Assembly (NCBI GenBank): GCA_900754745.1 | Contig: CAAEEB010000103.1 | Span: forward strand, 1 to 64,000 | Direction of reading: 5' to 3' | Length of the DNA stretch: 64,000 bases | Origin: an uncultured Collinsella sp. | GTDB lineage: Bacteria; Actinomycetota; Coriobacteriia; Coriobacteriales; Coriobacteriaceae | In this document: in pieces, positions 18,409-26,090 of the stretch | Layout of the letters: every line of letters begins with the position of its first letter | How positions within the stretch are numbered: position 1 is the first letter of the stretch | Made by a program: the position numbers and the translations under genes | The notes under the pieces: model-generated | The model's database searches: none | What the model saw: only the letters and a program-made list of their open reading frames with translations | Told to the model about the DNA's origin: nothing

Positions 18409-18843
18409 ATGGACAACAAGGTTAACAATATGCCTCAGAACGATAAGACCGCGGACGCTACCTGCGTTTTCCGTGTTCCTTCGAGCGATGTCACCGTTCC
18501 CGACCTTATGGCCAACGTGCGCATCACCGCCCCCGTTCTGTCCATCGTCAAGGGCCCGCAGACCGGCGCCGCCTTTGAGCTCGAGGACGACGTGACCACC
18601 ATCGGCCGCGATCCCGCAAACGGCATCTTCCTCAACGACATGACCGTTTCGCGCAGCCACGCGCGCATTATTCGCGAGGGTCTGGGCGCCCGCATTGAGG
18701 ACCTGGGGTCGCTCAACGGCACCTGGGTCGACGGCGCTATCGTCAACGGTGCTCCGCTGCACGACGGCTCTTCCGTTCAGATTGGTACGTTCACGCTCAT
18801 CTACCACGAGAGCACGCCGGAGCGCATCGAAACCGGTGAGTAG
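18409..18843 (+). CDS. garA: FHA-domain protein, GarA/OdhI-like
   Basis: A 144-aa protein with a ~45-residue flexible N-terminus and an FHA phosphothreonine-binding domain (TIGRDPANGIF, SRSHARI, GSLNGTWVDG). The tail segment ATCVFR (Thr18) lines up with the ETTSVFR phospho-motif of mycobacterial GarA, where two adjacent threonines are kinase targets. Here only the second Thr is present. GarA/OdhI inhibit 2-oxoglutarate-using enzymes when unphosphorylated. That this protein does the same is inferred. It precedes the MerR-type gene by 3 bases, as garA precedes ftsR in mycobacteria. Confidence 0.88.
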   Translation: MDNKVNNMPQNDKTADATCVFRVPSSDVTVPDLMANVRITAPVLSIVKGPQTGAAFELEDDVTTIGRDPANGIFLNDMTVSRSHARIIREGLGARIEDLGSLNGTWVDGAIVNGAPLHDGSSVQIGTFTLIYHESTPERIETGE

Positions 18844-18846
18844 GTA

Positions 18847-19731
18847 ATGGCCGAACGCAACTATCTGAGTATCGGCCAAGTCGTCAACCTGCTTCGAGGC
18901 GCATACCCCGATCTTTCGAACTCAAAAATCAGATTTCTAGAAGATGAGGGGCTCATCACCCCTCATCGTACGCCTAAGGGGTATCGACAGTACTCCAAGG
19001 AAGACGTTGACCGGCTCGAGGTCATCCTGCACCTGCAGAAGACCCGCTACATGCCGCTCAACGTCATTAAGCAGCGCTTGGAAAACGCCACGGACCTGTC
19101 CACGCTCGCCTACGAGGTGGGCCTGCTGTCCGATGTTCCGCTTAAGACGGAGCCCAAGGAAACCAAGCAAAAGTTGCATCCCATCGAGACCATTCCCGAC
19201 ATGCTCGGTGTTGAGATTTCGTTTATCCGCTCCCTTGCCGAGAACGATCTAATCCGCATCATCAAGAGCCCGCAGAACCGAGAGCTCGTCGATGGCCGAG
19301 ATTTCCCGATTATCCGTTACTGCTCGGAGCTGTCGCGCTTCCACATTGAGCCGCGCAACCTGCGTCAGTACGTATCGTCGGCAAATCGCGAGTCTTCAAT
19401 GTTTGAGCAGGTTCTCGTGAGCATGCTCGGCATGGATACCTCCGATGACGAGCGCGACGCCAAGCTCGAGCGCGCTTTTAAGAAGCTGCACGACCTCACC
19501 GAGGGCGTGCATACCGCGCTCCTTAAGAACCGTGTCTTTGAGTCGCTCAACGCAGTGGTCGAGGACGCTGACATCGATGCCCTCGATGAGGAGATCGCGC
19601 GTTCCGAATCCACCAAGGCTAAAAGCGATGCGACAAGCGTCCCCGCGGTTGCCGCGCACGACGAGTCGCTCGTACAGCCGTCCAAGGTCGTCGTCCCCTC
19701 GCATAGCTCGTCTGTTAACACAGGCAAATAA
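18847..19731 (+). CDS. ftsR: MerR-family transcriptional regulator, FtsR-like
   Basis: A 294-aa regulator with an N-terminal MerR winged helix-turn-helix (YLSIGQVVNLL, IRFLEDEGLITPHRTPKGYR, residues ~6-50) and a second MerR-like helical segment near residues 110-140 (ETIPDMLGVEISFIRSLAEN). It has no metal-binding cysteines. The long C-terminus is acidic. Length, the paired winged-helix layout and the FHA neighbour match FtsR (Rv1828 type), an activator of ftsZ in corynebacteria. A target here is not visible. ATG 18847 lies behind GGTGAG. Confidence 0.85.
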   Translation: MAERNYLSIGQVVNLLRGAYPDLSNSKIRFLEDEGLITPHRTPKGYRQYSKEDVDRLEVILHLQKTRYMPLNVIKQRLENATDLSTLAYEVGLLSDVPLKTEPKETKQKLHPIETIPDMLGVEISFIRSLAENDLIRIIKSPQNRELVDGRDFPIIRYCSELSRFHIEPRNLRQYVSSANRESSMFEQVLVSMLGMDTSDDERDAKLERAFKKLHDLTEGVHTALLKNRVFESLNAVVEDADIDALDEEIARSESTKAKSDATSVPAVAAHDESLVQPSKVVVPSHSSSVNTGK

Positions 19732-19767
19732 CCGCCGTTCACTCGGCAATCCACGAAAGGTCACGCC

Positions 19768-20298
19768 ATGTACGACTTCGAATCTCATATCGTCGATATC
19801 CCCGACTATCCCGAGCCCGGAGTCGTCTTTAAGGACATCACGCCGCTCTTTGGCAATCCCGAGGCCCTGAAGGCCATGGTGGATGCCCTGGCCGAGCATT
19901 TTGCCGACATGGGCATTACCAAGGTCGTAGGACCCGAGGCCCGCGGCTTTATGGTCGGTGTGCCCGTGGCCGTCGCCCTGGGTGCCGGCTTTGTTCCCGC
20001 ACGTAAGCCGGGCAAACTGCCGCGCAAGACGGTAAGCGAGAGCTACGAGCTCGAGTATGGAACGGATTCTATCGAGATCCACGCCGATGCCATCAGCTCT
20101 AAAGATACCGTGTTGATTCTGGACGACTTGGTCGCGACGGGTGGAACCGTCGAGGCAACAGGTAAACTGGTGCGAGATATGGGCGCAAAGCTTGTGGGCT
20201 ACGGTTGTATCCTTGAGCTTGCGTTTCTCAACCCGCGCAAGAAGCTCACGCCTTCTAACGAGGACGTTGAGCTCTTTAGCCTGGTAACGGTTGACTAG
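19768..20298 (+). CDS. apt: adenine phosphoribosyltransferase
   Basis: Apt salvages adenine to AMP using PRPP. The PRPP-binding motif VLILDDLVATGGT is near residue 113, and the N-terminal DFESHIVDIPDYPEPGVVFK is typical. Other Apt features are GPEARGFM and RKPGKLPRK. Length 176 aa is normal. The gene has its own good ribosome site (GAAAGG) 36 bases after the FtsR-like gene. Confidence 0.96.
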   Translation: MYDFESHIVDIPDYPEPGVVFKDITPLFGNPEALKAMVDALAEHFADMGITKVVGPEARGFMVGVPVAVALGAGFVPARKPGKLPRKTVSESYELEYGTDSIEIHADAISSKDTVLILDDLVATGGTVEATGKLVRDMGAKLVGYGCILELAFLNPRKKLTPSNEDVELFSLVTVD

Positions 20299-20330
20299 CC
20301 GCTACCCTTAGATACCGGAAAGGAAGCTAC

Positions 20331-21452
20331 ATGCGCACAGCAAATACGCACAAAAACATGACACGCTGCGCTGCTACGGCAACCCTCGCTTGTGTTTTGG
20401 GCCTGGGCCTCGTGGCTCCGGCTTACGCCGATACCGCATCCGACCTTGCCGCTGCTCGAACTAAACTCGAGCAGATTGGCACCCAAACCCAGCAAATTCA
20501 TGAAGAACTCTCCGCACAGACGCAGGAGCTTGATCAGACTGCAGGCGAGATCACGCAAAAGCAGCAAGAGATTGCCGAAGGTCAGGCAAAGCTTTCGAGC
20601 TATGTTGCCGGTGAGTACAAGACCGGCGGTCTGAGTCTCCTTCAGGTTCTGACGGGCGTCGACGATCTGGGCGACATGCTCAACCGTCTCTTCTACTACG
20701 GTAAGGTGTCCGACAAGCAGGCCCAAACCATTCAGGAGGTCAAGGACCTTAAGCAGCAGCTCACCGATAAGCAGACCGAACAGGAGAAGAACGTCGCCGC
20801 GACGCAGAAGAAGGTCGACGAGCTCAACGCCCAGCAGGCTGAGGCCCAGAGTGTCGTGAACTCCCTGGATTCGCAGCTGCAGGCCGAGCTTGCTGCCGAG
20901 GCCGAGGCCAACGCTGCGCTGCAGGCTGGCATTAATGCCAGCACCGCCGAAAAGGCCACGGTGAGCAACGACACCGCCGGTACGACCGAGAACACCAACA
21001 ATGGTGGCGGTACGACCAACAACGGCGGCGGCAACACGCCTGCGCCCGCGCCCGCTCCTGCTCCCACGCCGCAGCCCGTGACGCCCGCTCCGGCTCCGAC
21101 GCCTTCCGCACCGAGCCAGTCCGTTGACGGCGGTACCGTTGTTTCGCGCGCTTATAGCAAGCTCGGTTGTGCTTATTCTTGGGGCGGCATTGGACCGAAC
21201 AGCTTTGACTGCTCCGGCTTTGTAAGCTACTGCCTCACCGGCCGTTATTGCCGCCTTGGCACCACGGGCACCTTCATGGGCTGGACCCGCGTGTCCGATC
21301 CCCAGCCTGGTGATGTCGTGGTTAACTCCTACCATACCGGCATCTATATCGGTAATGGTCAGATGATCCATGCTTCCGACTACAGCACGGGCGTTATCAT
21401 CAGCTCCGTCGCAGCCGGTATGAACAACAACTACATCTTCGTACGCTACTAA
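20331..21452 (+). CDS. secreted NlpC/P60 peptidoglycan endopeptidase with coiled-coil
   Basis: A 373-aa exported cell-wall hydrolase. A signal peptide ends at AYA (residue 33). Residues ~36-200 are a long coiled-coil hairpin, as in PcsB and RipA-type proteins. An Asn/Gly/Thr linker (~212-235) and a Pro/Ala repeat linker (~236-262) lead to the NlpC/P60 domain. The catalytic Cys294 is in FDCSGF, His335 in YHTGIYIGNG and His347 in IHAS. The coiled coil may keep the enzyme off until a division partner (FtsEX in other systems) acts. A terminator follows. Confidence 0.93.
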   Translation: MRTANTHKNMTRCAATATLACVLGLGLVAPAYADTASDLAAARTKLEQIGTQTQQIHEELSAQTQELDQTAGEITQKQQEIAEGQAKLSSYVAGEYKTGGLSLLQVLTGVDDLGDMLNRLFYYGKVSDKQAQTIQEVKDLKQQLTDKQTEQEKNVAATQKKVDELNAQQAEAQSVVNSLDSQLQAELAAEAEANAALQAGINASTAEKATVSNDTAGTTENTNNGGGTTNNGGGNTPAPAPAPAPTPQPVTPAPAPTPSAPSQSVDGGTVVSRAYSKLGCAYSWGGIGPNSFDCSGFVSYCLTGRYCRLGTTGTFMGWTRVSDPQPGDVVVNSYHTGIYIGNGQMIHASDYSTGVIISSVAAGMNNNYIFVRY

Positions 21453-21475
21453 TTTATTACTACAGCGAACGAACG

Positions 21476-21514
21476 TGGCCCTCGCGATCTTGAGTCACGA
21501 GGCCCATTCTTTTT
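21476..21514 (+). terminator. Rho-independent terminator after the NlpC/P60 gene
   Basis: The stem TGGCCCTCG / CGAGGCCCA (one mismatch) is followed by TTCTTTTT, 23 bases after the stop codon. Confidence 0.85.
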
Positions 21515-21541
21515 GCCCTTACCCTTTGCCATAAGATCAGT

Positions 21542-21574
21542 ACGGCTATCTAGTATTCAAAACTAGATAGCCGT
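21542..21574. promoter_or_regulatory. palindromic operator-like site upstream of degV
   Basis: A perfect 13-bp inverted repeat (ACGGCTATCTAGT / ACTAGATAGCCGT) around a 7-base spacer. It ends just before the position of the degV -35 region. A closely related 29-base copy lies in the DUF1836 promoter at 23217-23245 (25 of 29 bases the same, opposite orientation). Confidence 0.75.
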
Positions 21575-21595
21575 CCAAACAATCAAAAAGATGGC

Positions 21596-21616
21596 TATAA
21601 TTGTTGGGGAACAATT
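21596..21616 (+). promoter_or_regulatory. degV -10 element and adjoining small palindrome
   Basis: TATAAT at 21596-21601 is a consensus -10 element 30 bases before ATG 21631. A 7-bp palindrome (AATTGTT GGGG AACAATT, 21599-21616) overlaps it and could form at the transcript start or bind a protein. Confidence 0.6.
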
Positions 21617-21630
21617 AGAAAGGACCCTCA

Positions 21631-22497
21631 ATGAGCTGGGCACTCATCTCCGATTCGAGCTGCAATCTTCGCGATTGGCAACCAACCGCACCTCATACCA
21701 CCTTTGCATTTGCACCCCTTAAGATCCGAGTGGGGGAGCGCGAGTTTGTCGACGACCTCTCGCTCGATGTTCACGAGCTCAATTGCGCCGTGCAGGCGGA
21801 GTCGTGCGCTTCTTCGAGCGCCTGTCCAAGCGTAGGGGAGTGGGCTGAACTTTTTAAGCTTGCCGACAAGACGATCTGCATGCCCATCTCGGAGGGCGTA
21901 TCGGGAAGCTACAATGCCGCGGCCACCGCACGTGACATGGTGCTTGCTGAGGAGCCCAACCGCCAGATTCATTTGGTTAATTCACGCGGAGCCGGCGGCA
22001 AAATGGACCTGATCTTCCTGCTGTTCGACCGCTATCTTGCAAGCAACCCGGATACCTCCTTTGAGGACGCCTGTGCCTACTTCGATAGCTTGGAGCAGAA
22101 CAGCAAGATTCTCTTTAGTTTGTGCAATTACGAAAACCTTGCGAAGGCCGGACGTATCCCTAAGGCGGCCGGAGTTATTGCCAACAAGCTTAATATCCGC
22201 ATTTTAGGCACGGCGAGCGAAGCGGGCGAAATTGAACTCGTTGGGCATACGCGCGGCGAAAAGAAGATGTTCACCAAGATTATTAACACCATGGAGGCCG
22301 AGGGCTTTACTGGCGGCGAGGTCATCATCGATCACGTTGAGAACGAAGCTGGAGCCCAGGCGCTTGCCGATCGCATTGTGGAGCACTGGCCAGGCTCCAA
22401 GACGATTATCATGCCCTGTAACGGGCTAGATTCATACTATGCCGAGATGCACGGCCTCATTATCGGCTACGGTATGGGCGTGGCGTCGGGCCGATAA
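21631..22497 (+). CDS. DegV family fatty-acid-binding protein
   Basis: A 288-aa DegV-fold protein. The N-terminus MSWALISDSSCNLRD carries the family's DSSC/D motif, and MPISEGVSGSYNAA matches the segment that contacts the bound fatty acid carboxylate. In other bacteria these proteins (FakB) present fatty acids to the kinase FakA; no fakA is in this window. The gene has its own promoter and an operator shared with the convergent DUF1836 gene, so its expression is probably controlled by that protein. AGAAAGG precedes ATG 21631. Confidence 0.92.
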   Translation: MSWALISDSSCNLRDWQPTAPHTTFAFAPLKIRVGEREFVDDLSLDVHELNCAVQAESCASSSACPSVGEWAELFKLADKTICMPISEGVSGSYNAAATARDMVLAEEPNRQIHLVNSRGAGGKMDLIFLLFDRYLASNPDTSFEDACAYFDSLEQNSKILFSLCNYENLAKAGRIPKAAGVIANKLNIRILGTASEAGEIELVGHTRGEKKMFTKIINTMEAEGFTGGEVIIDHVENEAGAQALADRIVEHWPGSKTIIMPCNGLDSYYAEMHGLIIGYGMGVASGR

Positions 22498-22516
22498 TAT
22501 CCAACTAGACAATCGT

Positions 22517-22557
22517 ACGGGCGGGATAAGGAGCCATTGGCTCTTTATCCCGCCCGT
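22517..22557. terminator. strong hairpin between convergent degV and DUF1836 genes
   Basis: A 19-bp stem with one G-T pair (22517-22535 with 22539-22557) around an ATT loop lies midway between two convergent stop codons. It lacks a long T-run on either side, so it may block both transcripts by its stability. Confidence 0.75.
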
Positions 22558-22569
22558 CTTATACCTCGG

Positions 22570-23181
22570 TTAGCTATTAAACCCATTGAACTTTAGGTAG
22601 CTCATCAGATACGCCTTCGATACGAAGGACGAAACCGCACTGCGCACGAGCAGCGATTCGCGCGTAACCTGATGGGCGGTATCGGGCACGGGAGTCTGCT
22701 CGACGGAAAACGCCGCGCGGATCGATGCCTCAAGTTGATCGACAATATAATCGAAAGCCGTCGGAGCGTCGTAGCTTAAGCGCTGAATATTAAAGAGTGC
22801 CTGAACCGCAGCAATGGGCAGCACCTGCTTAAAGATGCAAATGGCGATGAGACGCGCAATCTGCTCACGGCCATACTGCTTTTTAACCGGAGCAGGAACG
22901 AGGCCGACCTTCACGTAGTTATTGATCATCGAAGGCGTGATAACGGGTTGCTCAACACAAATCGAAAGCGGCTCCATCCACAGCGCAACATATTCAATAA
23001 CCTGATCGCGATAGAGCGTTACGTTGGGTAGCTGGTCATAGCGTGGCAGGCTCAATGCGTTAAGTTTACCCACCATATCGGACTGAATAAATGCGTCCGG
23101 CAGCACCGTCGGTTGAATATCCTCCGGCTTAATGCTGACCGATGTATCGGACATCGGAATAACATGTTTGACGTGGTTCAT
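22570..23181 (-). CDS. DUF1836 domain protein, putative regulator of degV
   Basis: A 203-aa protein of the DUF1836 family. The diagnostic core is LPNVTLYRDQVIEYVALW, then ITPSMINNYVKVGLVPAPVKKQYGREQIARL, a MerR-like helix-turn-helix, and the helical IFKQVLPIAAVQAL. Proteins of this family are usually found with degV genes and are thought to be regulators. I chose the ATG at 23181, with GGAGGA just upstream on the - strand. A site related to the degV operator overlaps its own promoter, which suggests autoregulation. Expression of the neighbour and binding are inferences. Confidence 0.85.
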   Translation of the reverse strand: MNHVKHVIPMSDTSVSIKPEDIQPTVLPDAFIQSDMVGKLNALSLPRYDQLPNVTLYRDQVIEYVALWMEPLSICVEQPVITPSMINNYVKVGLVPAPVKKQYGREQIARLIAICIFKQVLPIAAVQALFNIQRLSYDAPTAFDYIVDQLEASIRAAFSVEQTPVPDTAHQVTRESLLVRSAVSSFVSKAYLMSYLKFNGFNS

Positions 23182-23205
23182 AAGGATCCTCCGTTCATTT
23201 TCTAT

Positions 23206-23245
23206 ATTGTATTCTAGGTTATCTAGTTTTGGATACCACATAGCC
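23206..23245 (-). promoter_or_regulatory. DUF1836 promoter with overlapping operator-like site
   Basis: On the - strand TACAAT (23206-23211) is a likely -10. The 29-base site 23217-23245 covers the -35 and spacer region and matches the degV operator at 25 of 29 positions, with the conserved half-site CAAAACTAGATA. The position suggests repression here, against a site just upstream of -35 at degV. Confidence 0.65.
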
Positions 23246-23248
23246 GCC

Positions 23249-23295
23249 AAGAAAAAGTGGTTTGACAGTACATTGATGCACCGTCAAACCACTTT
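23249..23295 (-). terminator. Rho-independent terminator of trxB
   Basis: A 13-bp perfect stem (AAAGTGGTTTGAC / GTCAAACCACTTT, 23254-23266 with 23283-23295), read on the - strand, is followed by TTTTTC. It ends the trxB transcript just before the DUF1836 promoter. Confidence 0.88.
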
Positions 23296-23309
23296 GTTTA
23301 AAGATATCA

Positions 23310-23337
23310 ACCTTACATAAGATATATTATCGTACTT
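23310..23337 (-). other. dif: dif-like XerCD recombination site candidate
   Basis: On the - strand the 28-mer has two 11-base arms, AAGTACGATAA and TTATGTAAGGT, around TATATC. It matches the Bacillus subtilis dif sequence (from memory) at about 20 of 28 positions, including the ATAA...TTATGTAA core bound by XerC and XerD. It overlaps the trxB stop codon by 2 bases and lies where gene polarity flips. No xer gene is in the window. Confidence 0.55.
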
Positions 23338-24274
23338 ATCCGCATAGGAAAGCGTATGCGCTGGTTGCCGCTATAGCACCGTCCGATACGGCGGTCACAA
23401 CCTGGCGTAAACGCTTGGAACGAATATCGCCGGCTGCGAATAATCCGGGTGTGCGGGTGGCCATGGAATCATCGGTGACAATGCCGCCGTCGGGAGCCAG
23501 ATCGACTAGGTGCTCAACGAGCTCGGTATGTGGCTGCGTCCCCGTAAAGACAAAAATGCCAAACGAGCTAGGTTCAAAGGTCTCAGTATGCGTTTTGCCA
23601 CTCGCATTGTCCTTGAACGTGATTGTCGTGGGCATCGCTTCGCCAGAAAGCTCAACAATACTAGTTTGGTACCTAACTGAAATATTGTCCTTAGCGAGCA
23701 CTTTATTCACAACGCCCTCGGGTGCACGGAACTGATCGCGACGCAGCACAATGGTCACGCTGCTGGCAATGTCGGACAGGAACAGCGCCTCCTCGCATGC
23801 CGAATTGCCGCCTCCGACAACAAAGACCTGCTTGCCACGGAAGAACATGCCGTCACACGTCGCGCAGTACGAAACGCCACGACCGCGATACGTGTCCTCG
23901 CCAACAAAACCCGCAGGACGCGGCGTGGCGCCCATGCACGCAATAACGCTCTTGGCTGCTGTATCGCCCATATCATGATGGATGGTAAATTGTGCCGCAT
24001 CGGCATCGTAATCGACGCCTGTCACCATACTCCATTCAACCTGAGCCCCCAGGCCTTCAGCATGCTGTTGAAACCGCTCACCAAGTTCGGCACCGCTCAG
24101 TAGCGGAATGCCAGGATAATTCTCGATCTCGTTGGACGTGGCGATCTGTCCGCCAGACATGCCCTGCTCAAGGACAGTCGTCGTCAGGTTGGCACGCGCC
24201 GCATAAATGGCGGCAGCATAGCCCGCGGGGCCGCCGCCGATAATCGCAACATCGATTGTCTGATCGGTAGTCAT
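23336..24274 (-). CDS. trxB: thioredoxin-disulfide reductase
   Basis: TrxB uses NADPH and FAD to reduce thioredoxin. The FAD-binding motif GGGPAGYAAA is at residues ~13-22, the redox-active CATC is in YCATCDGMF, and the NADPH motif GGGNSACEEA follows. The C-terminal GDIRSKRLRQVVTAVSDGA closes the FAD site. The start at 24274 (MTTDQTIDV) has GAGAGGAC upstream; a longer reading frame upstream is less likely. 312 aa is normal. No thioredoxin gene is adjacent. Confidence 0.95.
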   Translation of the reverse strand: MTTDQTIDVAIIGGGPAGYAAAIYAARANLTTTVLEQGMSGGQIATSNEIENYPGIPLLSGAELGERFQQHAEGLGAQVEWSMVTGVDYDADAAQFTIHHDMGDTAAKSVIACMGATPRPAGFVGEDTYRGRGVSYCATCDGMFFRGKQVFVVGGGNSACEEALFLSDIASSVTIVLRRDQFRAPEGVVNKVLAKDNISVRYQTSIVELSGEAMPTTITFKDNASGKTHTETFEPSSFGIFVFTGTQPHTELVEHLVDLAPDGGIVTDDSMATRTPGLFAAGDIRSKRLRQVVTAVSDGAIAATSAYAFLCG

Positions 24275-24349
24275 GAAGAGTCCTCTCGTCGAAACGTTGT
24301 CGTTCTTTGCGCTCATACCCAAATTTACGTGAACGTGACACTCATGCAC

Positions 24350-24355
24350 TACAAT
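24350..24355 (+). promoter_or_regulatory. possible -10 element of the glycosyltransferase gene
   Basis: TACAAT lies 37 bases before ATG 24393 in the divergent gap with trxB. I see no convincing -35 element at normal spacing. Confidence 0.35.
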
Positions 24356-24392
24356 GATAAATCCGTGTTACAACGTCGAAGGGGAGTTATCG

Positions 24393-25694
24393 ATGGATCA
24401 GACGCAGACGAGCGACGATGCTCCCCTGCTCACGAACAGCGCTCCCCAATCGGAGCAAACCACGCTCTTGGCTCAGCAAAAACCCCTCGTGACCATCGTG
24501 CACGCCTCGGTCGGCTCGGGCCACAAGGCCGCCGCAAATGCGATTGCGCAGGCATTCGACCTCATCCGCGGCACCAATGGCATCCCAGAAGATGTTGAGA
24601 TTGAAGTGCTCGATATCCTTGATTTTGGACGTATTAAATTCGACGGCAATAAGACCGCGGCTTCTTTTACGGGAGCCACGCGCCCCATTTACGACCTGAC
24701 CTGGCGATATACGCTTACGGGACATCTTCTCTGGGGTGGCGGCACGGCATGGTCGCGAATTATGTTCCCCGCCTTCAACGAATATATTCGCAGCCGCAGG
24801 CCCATAGCCGTGGTCGCAACGCACATCACAGCAGCCAATGTTGCCGTGGGCGCCCGCGTAATTACGGGTATCGATTATCCGGTCATCTGCGTACCGACCG
24901 ACTACGAAGTAGAGGGCTGGTGGCCCCACAAGGACACCGATCTATTCTGTGTTGCCAACGAATTTATGGCCGAAACGCTGCGTCCGCGCAAGGTGCCCGA
25001 GGCAAAGATTCGCATTACCGGCATTCCTATTCGCGCCGGATTCGACACGGATTACGATCGCGAGGAAGAGCTAGCCAAGTTCAACCTCCCCGCCGACAAG
25101 ACCGTCGTGCTGGTAATGGCCGGCGCCAGCTTGCCTCAGCCGTACGTCCGCTTTCGCGCGGCGATGGATCACACGCTCCCCTTCCTGCGCAGCTTCGAAG
25201 ACATGCACTTTGTCTTTTTGCCCGGCAAAGACGTGGAGTATGCCACCCGGCTGAAGACACTCTTCAATGCCATGAAGCTCGAGAACGTCACAGTGTTGGA
25301 CTATGTCGACGACATGGCGGCCCTCATGCATGGCTGCGACCTGGCAATCCTCAAATCGGGCGGACTCACGGTCACCGAGTGTCTATGCGCACATCTGCCG
25401 ATGATCCTGCTGGGCAAGTCCTATGGCCAAGAAAAGGCCAACACCACTATGCTTACCGGTATGGGCGCCAGCATGCACGTCACCACGGCACGAGAGCTCA
25501 TCGTGACGTTGCGCCACCTGCACGACCATCCCGAGTCGCTCAAAGCACTGCTCATCAATGGCGAAGTGCTGCGCCGTCCCCGCGCAGCCGAAGACATCGC
25601 CGTCGCCACCATGGAGCTCGTAGGCAAACCCCAGAAAAGAAAACGCGCATTCTGCCGCTTCTACTGGGGCGGAAAACCCGCGCATATCCGCTAG
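24393..25694 (+). CDS. UgtP/MGDG-synthase-like glycosyltransferase (GT28 type)
   Basis: A 433-aa glycosyltransferase of the MurG/UgtP/plant MGDG synthase group, expected to add sugar from a UDP-sugar to diacylglycerol at the inner membrane face. After a ~30-residue Gln/Ser-rich start comes the acceptor-domain motif HASVGSGHKAAA (37-48). The C-terminal nucleotide-sugar domain has VMAGASLPQ (atypical Gly loop) and LKSGGLTVTECL, the GT28 signature. The start ATG 24393 follows GGGGAG. Membrane glycolipid or lipoteichoic acid anchor synthesis is the likely role. It is a + strand gene in an otherwise - strand half. Confidence 0.87.
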   Translation: MDQTQTSDDAPLLTNSAPQSEQTTLLAQQKPLVTIVHASVGSGHKAAANAIAQAFDLIRGTNGIPEDVEIEVLDILDFGRIKFDGNKTAASFTGATRPIYDLTWRYTLTGHLLWGGGTAWSRIMFPAFNEYIRSRRPIAVVATHITAANVAVGARVITGIDYPVICVPTDYEVEGWWPHKDTDLFCVANEFMAETLRPRKVPEAKIRITGIPIRAGFDTDYDREEELAKFNLPADKTVVLVMAGASLPQPYVRFRAAMDHTLPFLRSFEDMHFVFLPGKDVEYATRLKTLFNAMKLENVTVLDYVDDMAALMHGCDLAILKSGGLTVTECLCAHLPMILLGKSYGQEKANTTMLTGMGASMHVTTARELIVTLRHLHDHPESLKALLINGEVLRRPRAAEDIAVATMELVGKPQKRKRAFCRFYWGGKPAHIR

Positions 25695-25704
25695 GCGAAA
25701 GTTC

Positions 25705-25808
25705 GCTGCTCGGCGGGAGCCGCCCTTATATCATTCCATGCTCAAACATTCTCGCTTCGCTGCGAAACTGCGCGTGGAACGATATAAGGGCGGCTCCCGC
25801 CGAGCAGC
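25705..25808. repeat. palindromic repeat element, copy 1
   Basis: Perfect 28-bp inverted arms (25705-25732 and 25781-25808) enclose a 48-base core. Apart from a 9-base difference, the core is identical to the reverse complement of the core of copy 2 (25993-26049). The arms themselves are unrelated to copy 2 except for the inner ATATC/GATAT. Confidence 0.9.
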
Positions 25809-25871
25809 TACGTTTACGTGCTAGCAGCTATGCCAGATTCCCTACCATTAGAACCTGCAAAGGAGAAACCG

Positions 25872-25956
25872 GAAAAATAAATATAGTAAGCCGATGCGTG
25901 AAAGGAGGTTTTCCTTTATCGCATCGGCTTACTAGAAAGAAAGGCTTTTATTTTTC
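25872..25956 (-). terminator. multi-part palindrome, probable terminator of the nrdR-dut transcript
   Basis: Outer arms of 10 bp (GAAAAATAAA / TTTATTTTTC), middle arms of 15 bp (25884-25898 with 25920-25934) and an inner AAAGGA/TCCTTT stem are nested. On the - strand the 15-bp stem is followed by TATTTATTTTT, as expected for a terminator. The loop carries AAAGGAGG-like sequence on the + strand. Confidence 0.65.
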
Positions 25957-25969
25957 AAGCGAGTAACAG

Positions 25970-26072
25970 CCCGACCGTCTCTCACACATATCGTTCCACG
26001 CGCAGTTTCGCAGCGAGCGAAGCGACGCGAGAATGTTTGAGCATGGAATGATATGTGTGAGAGACGGGCGGG
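25970..26072. repeat. palindromic repeat element, copy 2 (inverted)
   Basis: Inverted arms pair at 22 of 23 positions (18 perfect bp: 25975-25992 with 26050-26067) around a 57-base core. The core equals the copy 1 core in reverse orientation, with 9 extra bases in the middle. The arm sequence differs fully from copy 1 yet is self-complementary. Confidence 0.9.
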
Positions 26073-26090
26073 AGGGATACGAGCGCCCCC

